Assembly: GCA_023260375.1 (NCBI GenBank)
Contig: JALQVK010000169.1
Span: 1-6,059, forward strand
DNA: 6,059 nt
Direction of reading: 5' to 3'
From: Rhodoluna sp.
GTDB lineage: Bacteria; Actinomycetota; Actinomycetes; Actinomycetales; Microbacteriaceae
The first letter of the stretch is position 1. Each line of letters begins with the position of its first letter. Below, piece after piece: positions 1-5,728 of the stretch. The translations under genes and the position numbers were made by a program. A model generated the notes under the pieces. That model made no database searches and had not been told where the DNA came from. It saw nothing but the letters and a program-made list of their open reading frames with translations.

Positions 1-146
1 TGCAAGAAGCATCCAGGTTCGAGCGATGAGGCAATGGCGTTCATCAACCCTTGCCAGCGCATTCGCCGACTATCGAGTTGTTCGGCGATCAGGCTCACCT
101 GTTGCGAAGCATCGATCATGCGTTGTCGTTCACTCGCCAGCTTTTC
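1..146 (-). other. Non-IIC tail: in-frame coiled-coil-like sequence, probable breakpoint or chimera
   Basis: Codons 293-339 of the IIC reading frame encode a charged, Gln/Arg-rich stretch beginning KLASERQRMIDASQQ and ending SSLEPGCFL. Hydrophobic residues recur every seven positions (L294, M301, V308, L315, W322, I329), as in a coiled coil. Codon use changes: in residues 1-292, 22 of 33 Leu codons are CTA, whereas none of the six Leu codons here is CTA. Glutamine, absent from the IIC body, occurs five times here, four of them CAA, while CAG predominates in ptsI. The style resembles a linker helix leading into a sensory domain such as PAS, but that is a guess. The junction lies around positions 140-165. 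Confidence 0.6.
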
Positions 147-1019
147 GCGCTCTGCGTCATCGTATAGCTTCTTGTTTAGAAGGGTAGCTAGTGCCATACC
201 TAGTGGAGGGGTCATACCGGCAGCCATAACGATTGCCATGATTACGAAGCCCTTGTCGCCTGGGTTGTTAGCAGCTAGTGCAGTTGAAAGGCCAGCGGTA
301 GCGAAACCGTAAGCAACCTTGTTAACTGGACCACCCATGTCGAATGCCATCATTAGACCAAGCACTAGACCAACAACTGCTAGAGCTGCGCCTGATAGGC
401 CGCCTAGGAAGTTGTTTAGACCGGTGAATGCTGCAGCGATTGGCACCTTCAGAACGATAACCATGGCGAAACCAGTGATGATCGAAGCTAGAAGAGGAAT
501 AATCACAACAGGCATTAGCGGACGAATCCAGCTAGCTACAGACCAGCGGCTGATCCATAGAGCAGCGAAACCAGCAATGACACCACCGATTAGTGCGCCA
601 AGGAAGCCGGTACCGGTGCCTAGTGGGTTGCCGTCTAGACCAGTTGCTAGTGCACCAGCAACGAAGCCAGGAACTAGACCTGGACGGTCAGCGATTGCGA
701 ATGCAACATAACCAGCAAGAACTGGAATGAAGAATGCAAAAGCAGCCTTACCTAGCCAGAAAATGATGAATGCCCAGTTACCTAGGTCTGCATAGTTGAA
801 GCCAGTTACTGAACCGTCGGTGTTTGGAACGCCCATAGCGACTGCATCGTAAGCACGAATACCTCCACCGTCAGCGCCGCCACCCTTGGCGACAGAACCT
901 AGCAAGAAGCCGAGAGCGATCAAAATACCGCCTGCAGCAACGAATGGAATCATGTATGAAACACCGGTCATCAGCCATGTTCTGATGCGTGTTCCAGTAC
1001 TAGTAGTAGCACTACTCAT
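1..1019 (-). CDS. PTS fructose-family transporter subunit IIC, partial (runs off left edge), aberrant C-terminus
   Basis: This is the membrane channel of a fructose-type phosphotransferase system, which moves sugar inward while IIB phosphorylates it. Visible are 339 codons without a stop. Hydrophobic segments lie near residues 15-40, 81-110, 112-128, 138-157, 166-192, 210-226 and 256-281. Family motifs are GGPVNK at 229-234 and GMTPPLG at 268-274. The ATG at 1019-1017 has an AGGAGG Shine-Dalgarno 7 nt upstream. It is third in the IIA-IIB-IIC operon, 70 nt after IIB; in many bacteria these domains are fused as FruA. About residue 292 the similarity stops: the expected final part with the ITEGAIPFA-type signature and the last membrane helices is absent, and residues 293-339 are hydrophilic. 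Family assignment is firm. Fructose as substrate is inferred, since mannitol or mannose relatives share this fold. Confidence 0.9.
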   Translation of the reverse strand, partial: MSSATTSTGTRIRTWLMTGVSYMIPFVAAGGILIALGFLLGSVAKGGGADGGGIRAYDAVAMGVPNTDGSVTGFNYADLGNWAFIIFWLGKAAFAFFIPVLAGYVAFAIADRPGLVPGFVAGALATGLDGNPLGTGTGFLGALIGGVIAGFAALWISRWSVASWIRPLMPVVIIPLLASIITGFAMVIVLKVPIAAAFTGLNNFLGGLSGAALAVVGLVLGLMMAFDMGGPVNKVAYGFATAGLSTALAANNPGDKGFVIMAIVMAAGMTPPLGMALATLLNKKLYDDAEREKLASERQRMIDASQQVSLIAEQLDSRRMRWQGLMNAIASSLEPGCFL

Positions 1020-1026
1020 CTTTGAG

Positions 1027-1032
1027 CCTCCT
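1027..1032 (-). promoter_or_regulatory. Shine-Dalgarno AGGAGG of the IIC gene
   Basis: A consensus AGGAGG on the minus strand sits 7 nt before the ATG at 1019. It fixes the IIC start and shows that IIC, unlike IIB, has its own strong ribosome binding site rather than relying only on coupling. Confidence 0.85.
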
Positions 1033-1049
1033 ATAGCCCTATTTGTTTT

Positions 1050-1075
1050 CCTGAATCACGGGGGTGCGATTCAAG
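1050..1075 (-). promoter_or_regulatory. Intercistronic RNA hairpin between IIB and IIC
   Basis: In the minus-strand transcript, CUUGAAUCGC pairs with GUGAUUCAGG around the loop ACCCCC, giving a 10-bp stem in which two pairs are G-U. On the plus strand the same two positions are C-A mismatches, so the structure fits minus-strand RNA better. No U-run follows in the direction of transcription, which argues against a simple terminator. A role in mRNA processing, stability or unequal IIB:IIC output is possible. It lies in the 70-nt IIB-IIC gap, 17 nt upstream of the IIC Shine-Dalgarno. Confidence 0.5.
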
Positions 1076-1089
1076 TTTTTCGCTCGGTA

Positions 1090-1518
1090 TTACCCGAACA
1101 AACCTCCGAAGAATCCCTTCTTCTTTTCTCCCGCAGGCTTTTCGGCCTTTGGCTCTGGTGCTGCAGCTGGTGCTGGCTTGTCGCCCTCGATTTTTGCAGC
1201 CGTTCCAGCTTCGATTGCAGCAATGAAGTCGGACATTACGTTGACGCCCTTGTCGCCACCGATTACCTTGGCAACACCAAGTTCGATGTAAGGCTTGCCA
1301 GCAAAACGCTCGCGACCTTTGACCGGTAGGTCGACCGCGAAGATTACGCCGTCGGCTGCGTCGATTAGTTCCTGCTTCATTGGGTTGGTTCCAGCCGAAC
1401 CCTGAGTCTCAACAACCATCTCGTGACCTAGCTTCTTGGCAGCCTGCTCAAGAGCGGCCTGAGCCATGTAGGTGTGTGCGATTCCGGTGATGCATGCGGT
1501 TACTCCGACAAACTTCAT
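1090..1518 (-). CDS. PTS fructose-family subunit IIB with Ala/Pro/Lys-rich C-terminal tail
   Basis: This cytoplasmic phosphocarrier takes phosphate from IIA on Cys9 and passes it to the sugar in IIC. The first ~105 residues form the IIB-fructose domain: MKFVGVTACITGIAHTYMAQ carries the phosphocysteine loop, and GVIFAVDLPVKGRERF follows near 78-93. The family loop is normally C-P-T-G-I-A-H; here the Pro is Ile10. Residues ~113-142 form a low-complexity tail rich in Ala, Pro, Glu and Lys, ending KKKGFFGGLFG, a basic then hydrophobic tip that could touch the membrane or IIC. The ATG overlaps the IIA stop by one base (TAATG), with AGAGG 10 nt upstream at 1533-1529, indicating translational coupling. 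The total of 142 residues exceeds a bare IIB domain (about 100) because of the tail. Confidence 0.93.
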   Translation of the reverse strand: MKFVGVTACITGIAHTYMAQAALEQAAKKLGHEMVVETQGSAGTNPMKQELIDAADGVIFAVDLPVKGRERFAGKPYIELGVAKVIGGDKGVNVMSDFIAAIEAGTAAKIEGDKPAPAAAPEPKAEKPAGEKKKGFFGGLFG

Positions 1519-1985
1519 TATTTCTGGACCTCTCGAGTCAATGTTGCAGCGATTACTGCAGGGTCTTTTTCGTTCAATAGTTCGTTGCGGAAATCTTCGT
1601 CCATGACTTTGTAAGCCAAGGTTCCCAAGATTTCCAGGTGCTCGCTGCCGCCGTTGGCTGGGGCTGCGATCAGGAAGATTAGGTTCGACTTTCCGTCTTC
1701 GGCGCCGAAGTCAACACCAGAGGTGCTGGTGGCAACTGCGACCGATGGGGTTACAACTGCCTCGCTCTGAGCGTGAGGGATAGCAATGCCACCTTCGATT
1801 CCGGTTGGGAAGTGCTCTTCGCGTTTTGCGACAGCAACGAGATAGGTCTCGATGTCGGTGATACGTCCGGCGCCTAGTAGTCGCTCGGCAAGCTGACGCG
1901 TTGCGTCGGCTTTATCGTTGGCCTCTAGGCCTACGATCACCATGTCGGCGGTGGTTATTGCATTACTCAATAGTTTTTTCTTCAC
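1518..1985 (-). CDS. PTS fructose-family subunit IIA
   Basis: This cytoplasmic phosphocarrier accepts phosphate from HPr and hands it to IIB. Its 155 residues match a single EIIA type-2 (fructose/mannitol) domain. The active-site segment TGIEGGIAIPHA places the phosphorylated histidine at His71; FLIAAPANGGSEHLEILGTL (about 104-123) is the second conserved block. The start is GTG at 1985; an in-frame stop lies 12 codons upstream and the next in-frame ATG (codon 15) lacks a ribosome site and would trim the first strand. The Shine-Dalgarno is poor (GAG at about 8 nt), and a short ORF overlaps this start in another frame. It is first in the operon and overlaps IIB by one base. It is not a PtsN-type regulator by context, since IIB and IIC follow directly. 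Confidence 0.93.
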   Translation of the reverse strand: MKKKLLSNAITTADMVIVGLEANDKADATRQLAERLLGAGRITDIETYLVAVAKREEHFPTGIEGGIAIPHAQSEAVVTPSVAVATSTSGVDFGAEDGKSNLIFLIAAPANGGSEHLEILGTLAYKVMDEDFRNELLNEKDPAVIAATLTREVQK

Positions 1986-2019
1986 TTTCTTGCTCGAGGC
2001 GTTCTCTCTGTTGCCTCAT
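1963..2019 (-). CDS. Possible 18-residue leader ORF overlapping the IIA start
   Basis: An ATG at 2019-2017 opens an 18-codon frame encoding MRQQRERLEQESEEKTIE and ending in TAA at 1965-1963. It overlaps the IIA GTG start in a different frame and lies downstream of the suggested promoter. AAAGG lies 12 nt before the ATG, which is a loose spacing. It might tune IIA translation, which otherwise has a GTG start with a weak ribosome site. With so few codons it may be chance; only its position makes it worth recording. Confidence 0.2.
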   Translation of the reverse strand: MRQQRERLEQESEEKTIE

Positions 2020-2051
2020 AGCGCGAGTTTACCTTTTGAGTTCCTGAAGAA

Positions 2052-2079
2052 ACTTTAGGTAGGGGTATGTCCGAACAAA
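2052..2079 (-). promoter_or_regulatory. Candidate promoter of the IIABC operon
   Basis: On the minus strand TTTGTT (2079-2074) and TAAAGT (2057-2052) are 16 bp apart, partly matching -35 and -10 elements (TAAAGT matches TATAAT at 4 of 6). This would start transcription near 2045, giving a leader of about 60 nt before the IIA GTG. The match is modest, but its overlap with the operator-like site at 2068-2077 makes biological sense for sugar-controlled repression. Confidence 0.35.
2068..2077. promoter_or_regulatory. Operator-like imperfect palindrome TGTCCGAACA
   Basis: TGTCCGAACA equals its reverse complement at 8 of 10 positions, with TGT and ACA ends. TGT...ACA sites are used by several DeoR-type sugar repressors of actinobacterial PTS genes (SugR/FruR group), so this could be such a site; that link is from memory of the family and not tested. 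It overlaps the candidate -35 and spacer of the IIABC promoter. No regulator gene is in the window. Confidence 0.35.
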
Positions 2080-2190
2080 CGCCTATTTTGCAAAAAGTAA
2101 CCAAAAAGAGATAAATGGCAAAATCGGGATGAAATGTGCGTTTTAATTGGTTTTCACCCCTTTTTTACAAAAAATGATTGAGAGAGTGCC

Positions 2191-2460
2191 ATGTCAAGCG
2201 TTGAACTAACCGTTGAAGTTATTGACCCGATCGGTCTACACGCACGCCCAGCCAGCCAGATTGTTAAGGCAGTCAAGGATTCTGGACTAACCGTTCTGAT
2301 TGGTCGCGAAGGAGAAAATCTTGTAAAGGCAAACTCTCCTCTGATGCTTATGGCACTGAAGATCAAGACTGGTGAAACCCTAAAGGTTTCGGTTGAGACC
2401 GAAGACGAAGTTCAGGCAGCTTCACTGGTTGCCGAGATCCAGGAATTCCTAAAGGGCTAA
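2191..2460 (+). CDS. ptsH: Phosphocarrier protein HPr
   Basis: HPr relays phosphate from Enzyme I to the IIA subunits of the PTS in the cytoplasm. At 89 residues it has normal length. The signature GLHARPASQIV gives the phosphorylated His17 followed by Arg19. The regulatory-serine region is VKANSPLMLMALKIKTGETL, with Ser49 at the place of the classical Ser46; the usual small residues after this serine are replaced by Pro-Leu. HPr kinase is generally a Firmicutes and proteobacterial feature, so serine control is not implied. The ATG at 2191 has AGAGAG 4 nt upstream. ptsI follows 2 bp after the stop, so the two are co-transcribed, and the permease operon is divergent, making the locus self-sufficient. 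Confidence 0.96.
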   Translation: MSSVELTVEVIDPIGLHARPASQIVKAVKDSGLTVLIGREGENLVKANSPLMLMALKIKTGETLKVSVETEDEVQAASLVAEIQEFLKG

Positions 2461-2462
2461 AG

Positions 2463-4076
2463 ATGTCGCAGGTGTTGTCGGGTCTAGGCGTAGGTCTTAA
2501 CGCTGTTGTCGCTGAAGTTTTCCAGGTGGCACCGGCTGCTGCTCTACCGGCTTGGGCTAAATCCGCTGCCGGTGTTGAGGCTGAGTCGACTGCACTGAAA
2601 ACTGCCATCGCTTCGGTTGCTGCCGACCTGGCTCGCCTTGGCTCTGCCGCCGACGAAACTACCGCAGAGATTTTTGAGGCATTGACCTACCTTCTGGAAG
2701 ATGAGTCGCTCTTTGACATGGCCGTGGCTCACATGGATGAAGGTTGGTCGGCCGGTGCCGCTTACGGCATGGCTGTAAACGAGTTTGCCGAGATGTTGGC
2801 TGGCGACGCCGCGTTTGAGGAGCGTATCGCCGACCTACAGGATTTGTCGAAGCGCGTTCAGGCTTCTATCGCTGGCATTCACGTTGGTTTGGATTTGCCG
2901 CAGACCGGTGCTTACGTAATCGTTGGCGAAGACTTCTCACCTGCCGACACCGCACAGTTCACCCCTGCAGTGGTTGGCGTGATCACCGTAAAGGGTGGCC
3001 CAACTTCGCACACCGCCATCATCTGCCGTTCCCGCAGCATTCCTGCAGTCGTTTCGGTGGCTCACGCCGACGAAATTCAAGCCGGCACCTCGGTGCTGGT
3101 TGACCCGGTCGGAGACCGAATCGTGATTGGTGCTTCTCTGGACGAAGCCACTAAGCCCCTCGAGTTTGCAAACACCGGACGCGACCCACTGGTTGAGGTT
3201 CGCGCCAACATTGGTTCCCTGGACGACGCCGAGGCAGCTGCCAAGACCGGCGCGGTTGGCGTTGGTTTGTTCCGCACCGAACTTCTTTATCTGAACGAAA
3301 GTTCTCAGCCTTCGATTGAACGCCAGCGTGACCTTTATGCATCGATTTTGGCAGCGGCGCCAGCCGGACCAATCACGGTTCGAACCATCGACGCCGGCTC
3401 AGATAAACCAGTGCCTTTCCTAAACATGCCTGAAGAGGAAAACCCGGCACTAGGTGTTCGCGGTTACCGTTTGATTCAGGACCACCGCTCTTTTATCGAA
3501 GACCAGCTAAAGGGTCTTGAGGCCGCTCGCGTTGCCACCGGTCGTGAGATCTGGGTAATGGCACCTATGATTGCGACCGTTCAGGAGGCAGCTGAGTTTG
3601 CCGCCCTAGCTCGCTCGCTCGGTTCGTTCAAGGTTGGCATCATGGTGGAGACACCATCGATTGCTGCGCTAATTCCAGACCTTGAAGGTGTGGTTGACTT
3701 CGTCTCGGTTGGAACCAACGACCTTTCGCAGTACCTGTTCGCAGCCGACCGTATGAACCCATCGCTTGGTGCTCTGCTAAATCCTTGGCAGCCGGGTCTA
3801 ATTCGCACCCTTGAGCGCATTGCTTCGCAGGCTAAGGCAGCTGGCATTTACTCATCGGTTTGTGGCGAAAGCGCCTCCGACCCTGCGTTTGCTGTGCTTC
3901 TTGCTGGCCTTGGCTTCAGCTCGGTTTCGGCTTCACGCTCCCAGGTTGATGCGGTTCGCGCAGCGCTGTCCGCGGTAGATGAGTCTCAGGCCGTTGCATT
4001 GGCAAAGTCGGTCCTAGCTGCCAAGAGTGCAGAAGACACAAAGAGCGCAGCCGTAGCTGCGCTCTCTGCTCTGTAA
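2463..4076 (+). CDS. ptsI: PEP-protein phosphotransferase (PTS Enzyme I)
   Basis: Enzyme I takes phosphate from phosphoenolpyruvate and transfers it to HPr, the first step of the PTS relay, in the cytoplasm. The 537 residues contain, in order, the helical HPr-binding region with N-terminal phosphohistidine domain (GGPTSHTA, His183) and the PEP-binding barrel: GLFRTELL (Arg271), TIDAGSDKP (308-316), NPALGVRGYR (Arg333), VETP (Glu396), GTNDLSQY (Asn419, Asp420), Arg430 and the catalytic CGE (Cys467). All expected active-site residues are present. It is somewhat shorter than the ~575-residue E. coli enzyme, and the C-terminal ~30 residues are Ala/Ser/Lys-rich. The ATG lies 2 bp after ptsH, with AAGGG (2452-2456) 6 nt upstream inside ptsH. 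A strong hairpin is embedded in its last codons. Confidence 0.97.
   Translation: MSQVLSGLGVGLNAVVAEVFQVAPAAALPAWAKSAAGVEAESTALKTAIASVAADLARLGSAADETTAEIFEALTYLLEDESLFDMAVAHMDEGWSAGAAYGMAVNEFAEMLAGDAAFEERIADLQDLSKRVQASIAGIHVGLDLPQTGAYVIVGEDFSPADTAQFTPAVVGVITVKGGPTSHTAIICRSRSIPAVVSVAHADEIQAGTSVLVDPVGDRIVIGASLDEATKPLEFANTGRDPLVEVRANIGSLDDAEAAAKTGAVGVGLFRTELLYLNESSQPSIERQRDLYASILAAAPAGPITVRTIDAGSDKPVPFLNMPEEENPALGVRGYRLIQDHRSFIEDQLKGLEAARVATGREIWVMAPMIATVQEAAEFAALARSLGSFKVGIMVETPSIAALIPDLEGVVDFVSVGTNDLSQYLFAADRMNPSLGALLNPWQPGLIRTLERIASQAKAAGIYSSVCGESASDPAFAVLLAGLGFSSVSASRSQVDAVRAALSAVDESQAVALAKSVLAAKSAEDTKSAAVAALSAL
4042..4065. terminator. Probable bidirectional terminator stem inside the 3' end of ptsI
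   Basis: AGAGCGCAGC and GCTGCGCTCT form a perfect 10-bp GC-rich stem around the 4-base loop CGTA. It lies within the last codons of ptsI, ending 11 bases before its stop codon sequence finishes, and 19 bp beyond the end of the convergent alpha-glucosidase gene. On the minus strand the stem runs into TTGTGTCTT, a partial T-run; on the plus strand only scattered T residues follow (ACTTCTTTATC). Since just 8 bp separate the two stop codons, this coding-embedded stem is the only terminator candidate for either gene. Confidence 0.6.
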
Positions 4077-4084
4077 ATACTTCT

Positions 4085-5728
4085 TTATCGCTGTAGCCAC
4101 ACCGTGGTGTTACCAGGAACCTTGCCATCGACAATCTTGTTGGTGGTAAGAATTACCCGACCGGCTGGAGCCTTTACTGGCTTGTTCCCGAAGTTGGTGA
4201 AACACTCCCAGCCGTTTGGTCTACGGAAGTGAAGAACCTTCTGGCCGAAGTGGTTAATCCACTCGAGCTTTTCCGCGGTAACCAGTTGCTTTCTCAGAGC
4301 TAGGGCGAGACGGTAAAGGTTCAGGCTGGAGCCTTCGTCCTTGTTTTCAACCTCAACGTTTACATCTTTGAACCACTCAGGCTGAGGCAGGTGAGCACCC
4401 CCTGGGCCGAAGCCGTAGGAGCTGCCGGTGGAAGTCCAAGGCAGTGGCACGCGGCAACCGTCGCGACTGATTGAACCTTCCTGGCGGAACCACTGAGGGT
4501 CTTGCATCTGATCGCTAGGAATGTTTAGCGGCTCGTGAAGACCCAGTTCCTCACCCTGGTATAGGTAAGTGGAACCTGGTAGAGCAAGCACGAGCATTGT
4601 GGCAGCCTTTGCTCTTGCCGAACCAAGTTCGAAGTTGATTTTCTTCTCACGGTCTGGACTTCTAAACCACTTTGGAAGGTTTGCTAGCGACTCTTTGTCT
4701 AGGCCAAATCGAGTTGCGTGACGGATCACGTCGTGGTTTGAGAACACCCAGGTGGTGCTTGAACCAAACGACTCGGCTTCCTTTAGTTGGAAGTCGATGG
4801 TTTTGCGGAACCCCTTGTGGTCCCAAAGCTGTCCGAGTAGATCGAAACCGAACGCCTGACCCAGACCTTCTTCGCTGGCGTAGGCGGCACGACGGTTTGG
4901 GTGAACCCAAGCTTCGGCAACTGCAACGCGTGGAGGGTCGTATTGGTTGAAGACCTGACGCCACGAGCGGTAAACATCGTGAACTTCGTCGCGGTCGAAC
5001 AGGTCATCCGAACCATCGTTCTTCATTACCTTTAGGTCGTAGCTGTTGCGCTCAGGCAGGTGACCGTCTTTTAGGTTTTTGGTGAGAGCGTGAGCCACGT
5101 CGATGCGGTAGCCATCAACACCACGGTCAGACCAGAACTTGATGGTCTTAAGGAAGTCTTCGCGAACCTCTGGGTTGTCCCAGTTGAAGTCTGGCTGCTC
5201 CTTGGTGAACAGGTGCATGTACCACTGGCCATCGGGGACCCTGGTCCACCCCTCGGGGCCAAAGTGGCTGGCTAGGTCTGATGGTGGAAGCTCGCCCTGT
5301 TCACCCCTGCCGTCGCGGAAGATGAACCTCTCTCGCTCGGGCGATCCGGGTCCAGCTGCGAGCGCCGCCTGGAACCAAGCGTGCTGATCGGAGCAGTGGT
5401 TTGGAACGATGTCGACAAAGACCCTGATTCCATGTCCATGAAGCTTTTCGACCATCTCGTCAAACTGCTCGAGCGTTCCGATCCTTGGGTCGATGTCCAT
5501 GTAATCGGCAACGTCGTAGCCGCCATCGGCTAGTTCGGAGGGGTAGAAGGGACTCAGCCAGATCGCGTCAATGCCGAGCGATGCCAGGTAATCGATTCGC
5601 GAGATGATGCCGCGCAGGTCACCGATTCCATCGCCATTAGCGTCTGCGAAACTCCTCGGGTAGATCTGATAAACGACCGCGTTGCGCCACCAGTGAGCAT
5701 CTCCTGGGAGCTGGTTCTTTCTTGCCAA
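4085..5728 (-). CDS. GH13 alpha-glucosidase (oligo-1,6-glucosidase/maltase type), cytoplasmic
   Basis: This glycoside hydrolase family 13 enzyme releases glucose from the non-reducing end of short alpha-glucans or related sugars. The 547 residues start with HWWRNAVVYQIYPRSF and the metal-binding loop DANGDGIGD (29-37). Conserved regions are DIVPNH (106-111), QPDFN (178-182, the QPDLN-type region of oligo-1,6-glucosidase relatives), GYRIDVAHAL with nucleophile Asp210, VAVAEAW with acid/base Glu272, and FSNHD with Asp333. The RIDVAH form recalls actinobacterial subfamily GH13_30, whose members include maltases and sucrose-cleaving enzymes; linkage preference cannot be read from sequence alone. 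There is no signal peptide or membrane segment. The start is TTG at 5728, with GGAGG 4 nt upstream and no in-frame ATG nearby. It is convergent with ptsI and divergent from tRNA-Arg, so it is probably monocistronic here. Confidence 0.94.
   Translation of the reverse strand: MARKNQLPGDAHWWRNAVVYQIYPRSFADANGDGIGDLRGIISRIDYLASLGIDAIWLSPFYPSELADGGYDVADYMDIDPRIGTLEQFDEMVEKLHGHGIRVFVDIVPNHCSDQHAWFQAALAAGPGSPERERFIFRDGRGEQGELPPSDLASHFGPEGWTRVPDGQWYMHLFTKEQPDFNWDNPEVREDFLKTIKFWSDRGVDGYRIDVAHALTKNLKDGHLPERNSYDLKVMKNDGSDDLFDRDEVHDVYRSWRQVFNQYDPPRVAVAEAWVHPNRRAAYASEEGLGQAFGFDLLGQLWDHKGFRKTIDFQLKEAESFGSSTTWVFSNHDVIRHATRFGLDKESLANLPKWFRSPDREKKINFELGSARAKAATMLVLALPGSTYLYQGEELGLHEPLNIPSDQMQDPQWFRQEGSISRDGCRVPLPWTSTGSSYGFGPGGAHLPQPEWFKDVNVEVENKDEGSSLNLYRLALALRKQLVTAEKLEWINHFGQKVLHFRRPNGWECFTNFGNKPVKAPAGRVILTTNKIVDGKVPGNTTVWLQR

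Larger units (their letters stand above)
1986..2190. promoter_or_regulatory. Divergent control region between the IIABC operon and ptsHI
   Basis: This 205-bp gap separates the two divergent PTS transcription units and must hold both promoters. It is A/T-rich toward ptsH. Visible elements are the TGT/ACA site at 2068-2077, a perfect palindrome TTTTGCAAAA at 2086-2095, a repeated CAAAAAG at 2091-2097 and 2102-2108 (11-bp period), and the inverted T6-AC-A6 tract at 2161-2174. For ptsH no good -35/-10 pair stands out; AATGAT at 2174-2179 is only a weak -10. The ptsH ribosome site is AGAGAG at 2181-2186, 4 nt before the ATG. Confidence 0.6.

Noticed and set aside
34..711. Two plus-strand ORFs opposite IIC (34-312 and 319-711)
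   Set aside because: Low-complexity Arg/Pro/Ala/Ser products without start signals; shadows of the IIC gene. The first spans the breakpoint but does not explain it better.
1050..1080. Plus-strand intrinsic terminator (hairpin followed by TTTTT)
   Set aside because: No plus-strand gene ends here and the plus-strand stem has two C-A mismatches; the pairing favours minus-strand RNA.
886..1329. Plus-strand ORF of 147 codons opposite IIC/IIB
   Set aside because: It lies antisense across the IIC start, the intergenic hairpin and the IIB end; its product is Phe/Trp/Cys-rich nonsense without family features, while the minus strand is clearly coding.
4662..5016. Overlapping antisense or alternate-frame ORFs within the alpha-glucosidase gene
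   Set aside because: Every GH13 catalytic motif is in the main frame; the others have no recognizable domains and arise from its codon bias.
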